Shown piece by piece: positions 18,080-25,758 of a stretch of DNA of 64,000 nt. Each line of letters starts with the position of its first letter. The first letter of the stretch is position 1. The notes below the pieces were generated by a model. The model was not told where the DNA came from. It saw nothing but the letters and a program-made list of their open reading frames with translations, and did not search any database. The translations under genes were made by a program, and so were the position numbers. The DNA is taken from positions 62,001-126,000 of the forward strand of contig NZ_LFIP02000011.1 in NCBI RefSeq assembly GCF_001189235.2, in the 5' to 3' direction. This DNA is from Bradyrhizobium embrapense (lineage in GTDB: Bacteria > Pseudomonadota > Alphaproteobacteria > Rhizobiales > Xanthobacteraceae).

Positions 18080-19012
18080 TCAGCTCGCCTTCTTGCGCAG
18101 TCGGTCGACGAACTTGATCAGTTCGATCGTGCTGTCCCAATCCTTGGTCGTGGCCGGATGGAAGCCCTTCTTCTGGCCGTCGGATAGACGGTCGAAGGCG
18201 GCCTTGTCCTTGGTCGGCGCTTCGAAGAAGGCCTTGGCGATCGCCGCCTTCAGGTCTTCCGGAAGGTCGGAATTGTAGGCGTAGGGGCCGTTGATGATGG
18301 GCGACGACTTGTTGATGATCCGGAAATCCTCCTTCTTCATCGCCGAGCCGTCGGCGTTCTTCAGCATGCCCTTGGTCAACATCTGCGCGAGCGTCGAATC
18401 ATCGTCGTTGGTCCACTGGTTGGCCGCCATGTCGACGGTGCCCTGCGCCAGGGCGAGGATCGCGTTCTCGTGGCTGCCGGTGAACACGACCTTGCCGAAA
18501 AAGCCCTCGGCATCATGGATGCCCATCTTGTCGAGCTCGAAGCGCGGCACGTTGTTGCCCGAGGTCGAGTTCGGATCGACCAGGCCGAGGTTCTTGCCCT
18601 TCAGGTCTTCCACCTTCTTGTAGGGACTGGAAGCCTTGACGAAGAACACCGAATAGTAGCCGGTCGAACCGTCGGCGTTCATGTCGTTGGCGAAGGCGTC
18701 GGTCTTGACGCCGGTCAGCCGCGCGCGGGCGAACGAGGCCGAGCCGTAGCTGGCGATCTGGATGTTGCCGGCGCGCTGGCCTTCGATGACGGCCGCGTAG
18801 TCGTTGGCAATGCGCAGCGTGACCTTCACGCCGAGCTCCTTGGACAGATAGGCCGTGAACGGCGTCCAGCGCTCGGTGACGCCGGAGGCGTTCTCGGCCG
18901 GCACCACCGCGAAGGTGAGCTCGGGATATTTTGCTTTCCAGTCCTGCGCGAATGCCGAGCCGGTGAACGCCAGCACGGCGGCGCCGGCCAGAATGATGCG
19001 ACGAGTGAACAT
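18080..19012 (-). CDS. phnD: PhnD, phosphonate ABC transporter substrate-binding protein
   Basis: A 310-residue periplasmic binding protein with a cleavable signal peptide (MFTRRIILAGAAVLAFTGSA, predicted cut after AFA). The mature part shows PhnD features: TFAVVPAENASGVTERWTPF, YGSASFARA, and NLGLVDPNSTSGNNVPRFEL near residues 150-170. The ATG at 19012 has AGAGGGG upstream. It delivers phosphonates to PhnE1/PhnE2. Confidence 0.94.
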   Translation of the reverse strand: MFTRRIILAGAAVLAFTGSAFAQDWKAKYPELTFAVVPAENASGVTERWTPFTAYLSKELGVKVTLRIANDYAAVIEGQRAGNIQIASYGSASFARARLTGVKTDAFANDMNADGSTGYYSVFFVKASSPYKKVEDLKGKNLGLVDPNSTSGNNVPRFELDKMGIHDAEGFFGKVVFTGSHENAILALAQGTVDMAANQWTNDDDSTLAQMLTKGMLKNADGSAMKKEDFRIINKSSPIINGPYAYNSDLPEDLKAAIAKAFFEAPTKDKAAFDRLSDGQKKGFHPATTKDWDSTIELIKFVDRLRKKAS

Positions 19013-19088
19013 GACTACCCCTCTTTTGTAGTTACACCTGTTGGCCAGGCAAAACGCCCGGCCTCGCAGATTGGAAAATGCGCGCCGC

Positions 19089-19925
19089 TCAGGCCGCGGC
19101 AGCGGTGCCGAGCGCCGGAACCGTCGTGCCGTCGGGCGCGGGCATTGGCGCGCCGCCCATGACGTCATTGGCCTCGAGGTCATAGAGCTCGCGCGCGATT
19201 TGGTCGGTGAGTGCCGCCGGGGCGCCGTCGAACACCACGCGCCCTGCCGCCATGCCGATCAGCCGGTCGCAATAGGTTCGTGCGAGATCGAGCGAGTGCA
19301 GATTGCAGAGCACCGTGATGCCGAAATGCTTGTTGATGCGCAGCAGTGCGTCCATCACGATCTTGGTGTTGCGCGGGTCGAGCGAGGCAATCGGCTCGTC
19401 GGCGAGAATGATGTCGGGCTCCTGCACCAGCGCGCGGGCGATCGCGACGCGCTGCTGCTGGCCGCCGGAAAGCTGGTCGGCGCGTTGCGCCGCGAGCTGG
19501 GCGATGTCGAACTGATCGAGCGCGGACAGCGCAAGCGCCCTGTCCTGCTCCGGCCAGACCTGCGCCAGCGAACGCCAGGACGGGATCTGGGCAAGCCGGC
19601 CCATCAGCACGTTGGTCAGCACGTCGAGACGGCCGACGAGATTGAACTGCTGGAAGATCATCGCCGAGCGCGCCCGCCACTGCCGCAGCTCCTTGCCGCG
19701 CAGCGCCGTGACGTCGGTGCCTTCGAACAGGATACGGCCGGAGGTCGGATCGGCGAGACGGTTGATCATCCGCAACAACGTCGACTTGCCGGCACCGGAA
19801 CGCCCGATCACGCCGACGAAACTGCCCGGCGCGATCGAAAAGGATGCGTTATCGACAGCGGCTTTTGTGCCGAACCGGCACGTCAAACCTTCCACCACCA
19901 ACATGCAATGCTCCAACCGCGTCAC
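19089..19925 (-). CDS. phnC: PhnC, phosphonate ABC transporter ATP-binding protein
   Basis: A 278-residue ABC ATPase with Walker A GVIGRSGAGKSTLLRMI near residue 40, Q-loop FQQFNLVGRLDVLTNV, signature LSGGQQQRVAIARAL, Walker B IILADEPIASLD and switch His in LHSLDLART. It is the first gene of phnCDE1E2. The ATG at 19904 (MLVVEGLT) would also fit. The C-terminal extension of about 25 Ala/Pro-rich residues is longer than in the minimal family member. Confidence 0.93.
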   Translation of the reverse strand: MTRLEHCMLVVEGLTCRFGTKAAVDNASFSIAPGSFVGVIGRSGAGKSTLLRMINRLADPTSGRILFEGTDVTALRGKELRQWRARSAMIFQQFNLVGRLDVLTNVLMGRLAQIPSWRSLAQVWPEQDRALALSALDQFDIAQLAAQRADQLSGGQQQRVAIARALVQEPDIILADEPIASLDPRNTKIVMDALLRINKHFGITVLCNLHSLDLARTYCDRLIGMAAGRVVFDGAPAALTDQIARELYDLEANDVMGGAPMPAPDGTTVPALGTAAAA

Positions 19926-19950
19926 CTTGGGCCATCGCTATCCCCGGCGT

Positions 19951-19968
19951 TTTACAGTTATGTGACGC
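19951..19968 (-). promoter_or_regulatory. Pho-box-like element for the phnCDE operon
   Basis: On the minus strand the site reads GCGTCAC-ATAA-CTGTAAA, matching CTGTCAT half-sites at 4/7 and 5/7 with the right 11-bp period and an A/T-rich linker. It lies 26 bases before the phnC start. The match is moderate; position and the nature of the gene strengthen it. Confidence 0.45.
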
Positions 19969-20017
19969 TGGCGCTGCGGTGCGGCGATCGTTCACACCCG
20001 TCTTTGCTGATCCCTTG

Positions 20018-20046
20018 CCGTCATCGCAACGTCATGATGTTGTCAT
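20018..20046 (+). promoter_or_regulatory. three-unit Pho-box-like array for the transferase-phnM2-DUF1045 operon
   Basis: Three 7-mers, CCGTCAT, ACGTCAT and TTGTCAT, recur at exactly 11-bp spacing, matching the PhoB half-site at 6/7, 5/7 and 6/7. The array faces the rightward operon starting at 20116. Three phased units suggest cooperative PhoB binding and strong phosphate control. Confidence 0.65.
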
Positions 20047-20115
20047 CAAGCATCCAGATGACGAACGCGCATCCCCACGGAAGCACAAGATTCTTGATGA
20101 TTTGCGGAGGCCCTG

Positions 20116-20781
20116 ATGGCCGGAAAAACACTCTCGGTTGTGCCGACGATCGACCCGACCGCGGCGGTGCGCGAGAGCAAGCTCGGCAGATATACCGAGG
20201 TCGGCGCGCGCACGATCCTGCTTGAGGTCAGCATGGATGACTATTCTTACGTCGTGAACGACAGCCAGATCACCTACACCTCGATCGGCAAGTTCTGCTC
20301 GATCGCGGCGATGACCCGGATCAATCCCGGCAACCACCCGATGCATCGCGCGACCCAGGCGCATTTCACCTACCGCGCCAGCGCCTATTTTCCCGGCGAG
20401 AGCGACGACACCGACTTCTTCAACTGGCGACGTACGCATCACGTGCATATCGGCCATGACGTATGGATCGGTCATGGCGCGGTCGTGCTGCCTGGGCGGA
20501 ACATCGGAACCGGCGCGGTCGTCGCCGCTGGCGCGATCGTGACCAAGGATGTGCCCGCCTATACCATCGTTGCCGGTAATCCGGCGCGTCCGGTCAAGCG
20601 GCGGTTTTCGGAGACGGTCGCGGATCGCCTCACCGCGCTCGCATGGTGGAACTGGGATCACGAAACACTTCGGCGTGCCCTGCCCGACTTTCGCAAGCTC
20701 GCGGTCGAGGAATTCCTCGACAAGTACGAGGCCGAGGCCGTATCCCAATCGCACGACAAACAACGGAGCGCCGCATCGTGA
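20116..20781 (+). CDS. hexapeptide-repeat acetyltransferase-like protein of the phn locus
   Basis: A 221-residue left-handed beta-helix transferase. Hexapeptide repeats are visible in YTSIGKFCSIAAMTRI and HVHIGHDVWIGHGAVVLPGR, IGTGAVVAAGAIVTKDV, with the active-site-type His in GNHPMHR and the ending TIVAGNPARPVKRRF. Its acceptor is unknown; members of this class occur repeatedly in C-P lyase loci. GGAGG precedes the ATG by 6 bases. The stop overlaps the GTG of the next gene. It may acetylate an aminoalkylphosphonate, which is PhnO's job elsewhere, but the fold is unrelated to PhnO. Confidence 0.85.
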   Translation: MAGKTLSVVPTIDPTAAVRESKLGRYTEVGARTILLEVSMDDYSYVVNDSQITYTSIGKFCSIAAMTRINPGNHPMHRATQAHFTYRASAYFPGESDDTDFFNWRRTHHVHIGHDVWIGHGAVVLPGRNIGTGAVVAAGAIVTKDVPAYTIVAGNPARPVKRRFSETVADRLTALAWWNWDHETLRRALPDFRKLAVEEFLDKYEAEAVSQSHDKQRSAAS

Positions 20782-21950
20782 CGGACATTTTCATTGAAGG
20801 CGGTCGCACGCTGGTTGACGGTGCCTTGGTCGAGACCTCGCTGCGGACCTCGGGCCGCGACATCGGCGCGCTCGACGCCGAGCAGGGCCGCGCCGCGCTC
20901 CACATCGATGCCGGCGGCCTCCTGGTGCTGCCCGGCATCATCGATTTGCATGGCGACGCGTTCGAGCGGCAGATGATGCCGCGCCCCGGCGTCGACTTCC
21001 CGACCGACGTGGCGCTGATCGACAGCGACCGGCAGGCGATCGCCAACGGCATCACCACCGTCTTCCATGGCACGACCTGGTCGTGGGAGCCCGGCCTGCG
21101 CAGCGCGGAGAATGCGCGCAAGCTGCTCGATGCGATCGAGGCGCTGCGGCCGCAGCTCGCCGCCGATACCCGCTTCCATCTGCGCCACGAGACCCATAAT
21201 CTCGACGCCGAGGCCGAGATCATTCAATGGCTCGGCGAAGGCCGCATCGACCTGTTCGCCTTCAACGACCACAGCAACGTCAAGCCGAAGAAGCGCAACC
21301 AGCTGGCCGAACGCGCCGGGCTCTCGCTCGAGGCCGTCAACGACATGCTCGATCGGGTCGTGGCGCGTCGTCCCGAGGTGCCAGCCTCGATCGCGCGACT
21401 GGCTGCCGCTGCACGCGCGGTCAACATTCGGATGCTCTCGCATGACGACAACAGTCCGGCAATGCGCCAGGAGTTTCGCGCACTGGGCGCCACGATCGCC
21501 GAATTCCCCGTCAATGAAGAGACCGCGCGCGATGCCGCGGCCGCGGGCGACTTCATCGTGTTCGGCGCGCCCAATGTGGTGCGCGGCGGCAGCCACACCG
21601 GCTGGACCAGGGCATCCGACATGATCGCACACGGCCTCTGCTCGGTGCTGGCGTCGGACTACTATTATCCCGCGCAACTGCTCGCCGCCTTCCGCCTCGC
21701 CGGCGACGGCATCCTGCCGCTGACCAAGGCCTGGGACCTGATCTCGTCGGCGCCGGCACGCGCGGCAGGGCTCGCCGACCGCGGCGTGCTCGCTGCCGGC
21801 CGCCGCGCCGACATCATCGTCGTCGACGACAAGGTGCCGCTGCGGCCGCGCATCATCGCCGTGATCGCGGCGGGACGGCTGGTGCATCTGGCGGACGCGA
21901 ACTGCCTCGTCCATTCACTGGCACCGCGCAAGACGGTTGCGGCAGCATAG
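20778..21950 (+). CDS. second PhnM-like amidohydrolase
   Basis: A 390-residue amidohydrolase with GTG start, overlapping the upstream stop by 4 bases (GTGA) and preceded by ACGGAG. It keeps the PhnM scaffold: IIDLHGDAFERQMMPRPG near residue 55, AFNDHSNVKPKKRNQLAE, MLSHDDNS, FGAPNVVRGGSHTGW and the VLASDYYYPAQLL segment. It differs strongly from the classical PhnM at 9470-10624, for example HGDAFERQ in place of HTDHLEMH. It could have a different substrate range for phosphonate triphosphates, or a separate phosphoester reaction. Confidence 0.87.
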   Translation: MTDIFIEGGRTLVDGALVETSLRTSGRDIGALDAEQGRAALHIDAGGLLVLPGIIDLHGDAFERQMMPRPGVDFPTDVALIDSDRQAIANGITTVFHGTTWSWEPGLRSAENARKLLDAIEALRPQLAADTRFHLRHETHNLDAEAEIIQWLGEGRIDLFAFNDHSNVKPKKRNQLAERAGLSLEAVNDMLDRVVARRPEVPASIARLAAAARAVNIRMLSHDDNSPAMRQEFRALGATIAEFPVNEETARDAAAAGDFIVFGAPNVVRGGSHTGWTRASDMIAHGLCSVLASDYYYPAQLLAAFRLAGDGILPLTKAWDLISSAPARAAGLADRGVLAAGRRADIIVVDDKVPLRPRIIAVIAAGRLVHLADANCLVHSLAPRKTVAAA

Positions 21951-21970
21951 TCAGGACCTATCCTGCCGCC

Positions 21971-22663
21971 ATGGCCAACACTCCGCGCTACGCGATCTAT
22001 TATGCGCCGTCACCCGACAGCGCCCTGCACCGCTTCGGCTCGACGCTGCTCGGCTACGACGCCGTGTCGGGCGACGACCTGCCGTTTCCCGCCGGCGTCA
22101 CGCCCGACTGGCGCGAGGTGACGGAGGATCCGCGCAAATATGGTTTTCACGCCACGCTGAAAGCGCCGACCGTGCTCGCCGATGGCCGGAACGAGTTCGA
22201 GCTTCTCGACGCCTGCGCCGCCTTCGCCGGCCGTGCGCGGCGCATTCCGGTGATCGAACCTGTCGTCGATGCGATCAGCGGCTTCATTGCCGTGATCCCG
22301 TCGAGCCGTTCCGATGATCTGCAACAGCTTGCCGCCGACTGCGTCACCGAATTCGACACCTTCCGTGCGTCGCTCACGCCGCAAGATCGCGCGCGGCGCA
22401 AGCCCGAACGGCTCACGGAACGGCAGCGCGATTATCTCGATCGCTGGGGCTATCCGTACGTCATGGAGGAATTCCGCTTCCACATGACGCTGACCGGACG
22501 GCTGAGCGAGGAGCGGCGCGGCCCGATCGTGGCGCGGCTGCGCGAGCGCTTCGCGGCGATCGACCTTGCGACGCTCTCGATCGACCGCATCGCGCTGTTC
22601 AAGCAGACGGATGGCGCATCGCGCTTTCGGATCATCGGCAGCTGGCCGTTGCAGGCGAGCTAA
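21971..22663 (+). CDS. DUF1045 family protein of phosphonate loci, 2H-phosphoesterase-like
   Basis: A 230-residue cytosolic protein that carries two His-x-Thr motifs, YGFHATLKAP near residue 60 and FRFHMTLTGR near residue 165, the hallmark of the 2H phosphoesterase superfamily. These enzymes open cyclic phosphodiesters. It is the third gene of the Pho-box-controlled operon, 20 bases after phnM2. No phnP is seen here, so it is a good candidate to hydrolyse the ribose 1,2-cyclic phosphate left by PhnJ. Family membership is clear; the reaction is inferred. Confidence 0.85.
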   Translation: MANTPRYAIYYAPSPDSALHRFGSTLLGYDAVSGDDLPFPAGVTPDWREVTEDPRKYGFHATLKAPTVLADGRNEFELLDACAAFAGRARRIPVIEPVVDAISGFIAVIPSSRSDDLQQLAADCVTEFDTFRASLTPQDRARRKPERLTERQRDYLDRWGYPYVMEEFRFHMTLTGRLSEERRGPIVARLRERFAAIDLATLSIDRIALFKQTDGASRFRIIGSWPLQAS

Positions 22664-23610
22664 TTCGGCGGCGCCAGCTCGGCCAGCAACCACTTCTTGA
22701 ATGTCTGCAGCGCACGATTGCGCTGCGCGCCCGGCGGATGAACCAGCCAGTAGCCGCCGGTCACATGGCCGACCGGCAGCAGCCGGCGGATCGTCCCGCG
22801 CCGTTCACTCTCGGCGATGAAGGGTTCGAGCGCGAGCGCAACGCCCGCGCCGCGTTCGGCGGCCTGCAGCGCGGCCACAAAGCTGTCGACCGAGACCGCG
22901 CGCGTTGCGAGCGGCACGGGCTCGCCGGCATGCCTGAACCAGAGCGGCCAGGCTGCGGGGAACGTCGTCACATGGATCAGCGCGGCGCGGCCGAGGTCGG
23001 CGGTGGTGCGCAGCTTCAACCGCCGCGCCAGCGCCGGCGCCGCGACCGGAACGGTCCTCACCTCCATCAGGCGATTTGCGACGACGCCTTCGGGCTTGTC
23101 GGGGCCGAAGCTGATGCCGGCATCAAAAGTCTCGGTATCGAAATCGACATTGCGGTTCGAGGTCTCGATCGCAAGATCGATCCCGGAATGCCGGGTGAGA
23201 AACGAGGATAGCCGCGGGATCAGCCATGCCGACGCGAACTGCGGCAGCACCTTCAGCCGCAGCCGGTGCTGGCCGGCCGCCTCGACGGCCGACTCCGCCT
23301 GGGCCAGCAACGCGAATGCGCGACCGCTCGCAGCCGCCAGCTTCTCGCCGGCATGGGTCGGCCGAACGACGCGATGGGCGCGGTGAAACAGCGCGGCGCC
23401 GAGATGGACTTCGAGATTGCGGATGCGATGGCTGATCGCCGAGGCGCTGACATTCAGGACGCCGGCAGCCTCCTTGAAGCTGCCGAGCCTGACCGCGACG
23501 TCGAACGCTTGCAGGGCCAGGAGATGCGCCGGCCGAAGACTCGCTGCCGCGAGGTCGTCCCTTCCCTGCGATGGTCGCCGGCGCCCCGGCTTCGGGTTGT
23601 TCCTGCTCAT
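22660..23610 (-). CDS. LysR family transcriptional regulator
   Basis: A 316-residue regulator with an N-terminal helix-turn-helix (LGSFKEAAGVLNVSASAISH at residues about 42-61, then LEVHLGAALFHRAHR) and a LysR substrate-binding domain, of the GcvA-like subgroup by its ALQAFDVAVR start. An Arg/Pro-rich tail of about 20 residues precedes the HTH. It is divergent from the Rieske oxygenase gene with a perfect palindrome between, so it probably controls that gene. Its stop overlaps the DUF1045 stop tail to tail. Confidence 0.9.
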   Translation of the reverse strand: MSRNNPKPGRRRPSQGRDDLAAASLRPAHLLALQAFDVAVRLGSFKEAAGVLNVSASAISHRIRNLEVHLGAALFHRAHRVVRPTHAGEKLAAASGRAFALLAQAESAVEAAGQHRLRLKVLPQFASAWLIPRLSSFLTRHSGIDLAIETSNRNVDFDTETFDAGISFGPDKPEGVVANRLMEVRTVPVAAPALARRLKLRTTADLGRAALIHVTTFPAAWPLWFRHAGEPVPLATRAVSVDSFVAALQAAERGAGVALALEPFIAESERRGTIRRLLPVGHVTGGYWLVHPPGAQRNRALQTFKKWLLAELAPPN

Positions 23611-23658
23611 GCGCCGATCCTAGCGGCCGGCCACTGTCGATGTCCCGCGAAAAATCAA

Positions 23659-23683
23659 TTCGGATGAATGTCATTCATCCGAA
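23659..23683. promoter_or_regulatory. 25-bp perfect palindrome, candidate LysR operator
   Basis: Eleven-base arms (TTCGGATGAAT and complement) flank GTC. The inner part contains the T-N11-A pattern of LysR-family recognition sites. It lies 49 bases before the LysR start and 98 bases before the Rieske start, the usual place for a site that serves autoregulation and activation. Confidence 0.7.
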
Positions 23684-23780
23684 CCCGGTTCGTTTCGCTT
23701 GTCGCGCGAGGCTCAATGCGAAATCCTTTCGCTCGAAGCGGACCGGCGGCAAGCCCGGCCGACAGAGCGGGAGGACGGCG

Positions 23781-24911
23781 ATGACGACACAGCTCGCGGA
23801 CGAAGCATCCATGGTCGATCGCATCCTCAGGCATATCGATACCAGATCAACCGATCTCAGCGACGGCGTCTGGCATGAACCCGTCGCGCATTATCTGTCG
23901 CAAGATCGCTTCGCGGCCGAGATCGAACATGTGTTCCGCCGCACGCTGACGCCGTTCTGCCCGTCGGCCGCGCTCGCCGAGATCGGCGCCTATGTCGCGC
24001 GCGACGCGGCGCTGACGCCCGTTGTCGCGATCCGCGGCGCAGACGGCATCGCACGCGCGTTCCGCAATGCGTGCCGCCACCGCGGCGTGCAGCTGGTCGA
24101 CGGCGCCGAATGCCGGAAGGCGCTGACCTGCCGCTATCACGGCTGGACCTACGGCCTCGACGGCCGGCTCCGCGGCATCCCCGATGATTACGGCTTTCCC
24201 GGCCTCGACAGGAGCGCGCACGGCCTCGTGCCGGTCACCTGCATCGAGCGCGACGGCCTGGTGTTCGTCTCGCAGGACGGTCCCGCTGCCACGTCGGACG
24301 CCGGCGACATGCCGACGCTGTTCGGTGACGACTGGAAGCTCTACGCGACCACGACGCAGGAAGTCGAAGCCAACTGGAAGATTGTCGCGGAAGGGTTCCT
24401 CGAAGGCTATCACATCCGGTCGACGCATCAGGATACGTTCTACCCGCTGCAATACGACAATCTCAACGTGATCGAAGCCTTTGGCCGCAACAGCCGGATC
24501 AGCTTTCCCTATCGGCGCATCGAGAAGCTGCGCAACGTGCCGCCCAGCGAGCGCAAGACGACCGGCATGCTGACGCACGTCTACCACCTGTTTGCGAACG
24601 TGATGCTGTCGACCTTCCCGACCAACCGGCTGATGACCGTGCTTGAGCCGCTGGCGGTGGACCGCACTCGGCTCGTCACCTATACCCTGTCGAACCAGAT
24701 CGCCGCCGAGGATGGCCGCGCCGCGGTCGCCCAGGGACGCGACTTCGTCACCGCAGGCGCGGCCGAGGATCGCGAGATGGCCTGCGCCGCGCAGCGCGGG
24801 CTCGCAACCCGGGCCAATGCCCACTTCACCTTCGGCCTGTTCGAAGGCGCCATCCGGCATTTTCACCAGAACCTGGCTGCGGCTATCGAGAGCCGCACGG
24901 ACGCCCGCTGA
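23781..24911 (+). CDS. aromatic-ring-hydroxylating-type Rieske oxygenase, alpha subunit
   Basis: A 376-residue terminal oxygenase. The Rieske cluster ligands are in CRHRGVQLVDG and CRYHGWTYG near residues 95-125, and the mononuclear iron site is in EGFLEGYHIRSTHQD near residue 205-220. The ATG at 23781 follows GGGAGGACGGCG. No beta subunit, ferredoxin or reductase is adjacent, so electron supply must come from elsewhere. The substrate is unknown; the downstream crotonase suggests a CoA-linked breakdown route. A quaternary-amine monooxygenase (CntA-like) role is possible. Confidence 0.9.
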   Translation: MTTQLADEASMVDRILRHIDTRSTDLSDGVWHEPVAHYLSQDRFAAEIEHVFRRTLTPFCPSAALAEIGAYVARDAALTPVVAIRGADGIARAFRNACRHRGVQLVDGAECRKALTCRYHGWTYGLDGRLRGIPDDYGFPGLDRSAHGLVPVTCIERDGLVFVSQDGPAATSDAGDMPTLFGDDWKLYATTTQEVEANWKIVAEGFLEGYHIRSTHQDTFYPLQYDNLNVIEAFGRNSRISFPYRRIEKLRNVPPSERKTTGMLTHVYHLFANVMLSTFPTNRLMTVLEPLAVDRTRLVTYTLSNQIAAEDGRAAVAQGRDFVTAGAAEDREMACAAQRGLATRANAHFTFGLFEGAIRHFHQNLAAAIESRTDAR

Positions 24912-24943
24912 TCCGCTCCAACATTACCTATCGAGGACAGAGT

Positions 24944-25732
24944 ATGCTGGACCATCCGACCGTCAAATACCGAACCGAGCAGGCCATCGCGATCGTCACC
25001 ATCGATCGCTATGACGAGGCGCGCAATGCGGTCAATCCGGAGACCGCGCAGGGGTTGGCGCAGGCGTTTCGTGCCTTCGGCCGCGATCCGTCGCTGTCGG
25101 TCGCAATCCTGACCGGCGCTGGCGGCGCGTTCTGCGCCGGCTTCGACCTCAAGCGCACCGCGGCCGGTCATCGCGGCCACCGCGTCGAGAACGGCGACGG
25201 GCCGATGGGCCCGACGCGGATGAAGCTGTCGAAGCCGGTGATCGCCGCCGTGGAGGGGCCGGCCGTGGCGGGCGGGCTCGAGCTTGCGATCTGGTGCGAT
25301 CTCCGCGTCGCAGCAACCGATGCCATCTTCGGCGTCTATTGCCGGCGCTTCGGCGTGCCGCTGATGGATCTCGGCACCGTGCGCCTGCCGCGGCTGCTCG
25401 GGCACAGCCGCGCGATGGACATGATCCTGACCGGACGCGGCGTCTCCGGCGAAGAGGCCGGGCGGATCGGGCTCGCCAACCGCGTGGTCGCGTCAGGCAC
25501 GGCGCTCGCCGAGGCGCGCAGCCTCGCCCATGATCTGTGCCGTCTGCCGCAGGCGGCGCTGCGCAGCGACCGGCTCTCCGCGATCGAGCAATGGGAGCTC
25601 GGCTGGGAGCAGGCCACGCTGAACGAGTTTCGTCTCGGGCTTGCGACGGTCGCGAGCGGCGAGACCGAGGCCGGCGCACGCCGCTTCGCAGCGGGCAAGG
25701 GCCGCCACGGCGATTTCGCCGACATCGCCTGA
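24944..25732 (+). CDS. enoyl-CoA hydratase/isomerase (crotonase) family protein
   Basis: A 262-residue crotonase-fold enzyme. The first oxyanion-hole segment is GAGGAFCAGFDLK near residue 62, and the second is AVEGPAVAGGLELAIWCDLR near residue 105. The Glu in LMDLGTVRLPRLLG marks the catalytic helix region. It starts 32 bases after the Rieske gene with GAGGACAG upstream, forming a two-gene operon. The CoA substrate is not evident. Confidence 0.9.
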   Translation: MLDHPTVKYRTEQAIAIVTIDRYDEARNAVNPETAQGLAQAFRAFGRDPSLSVAILTGAGGAFCAGFDLKRTAAGHRGHRVENGDGPMGPTRMKLSKPVIAAVEGPAVAGGLELAIWCDLRVAATDAIFGVYCRRFGVPLMDLGTVRLPRLLGHSRAMDMILTGRGVSGEEAGRIGLANRVVASGTALAEARSLAHDLCRLPQAALRSDRLSAIEQWELGWEQATLNEFRLGLATVASGETEAGARRFAAGKGRHGDFADIA

Positions 25733-25758
25733 GAAACCGATCGCGACGACGGCGGACG

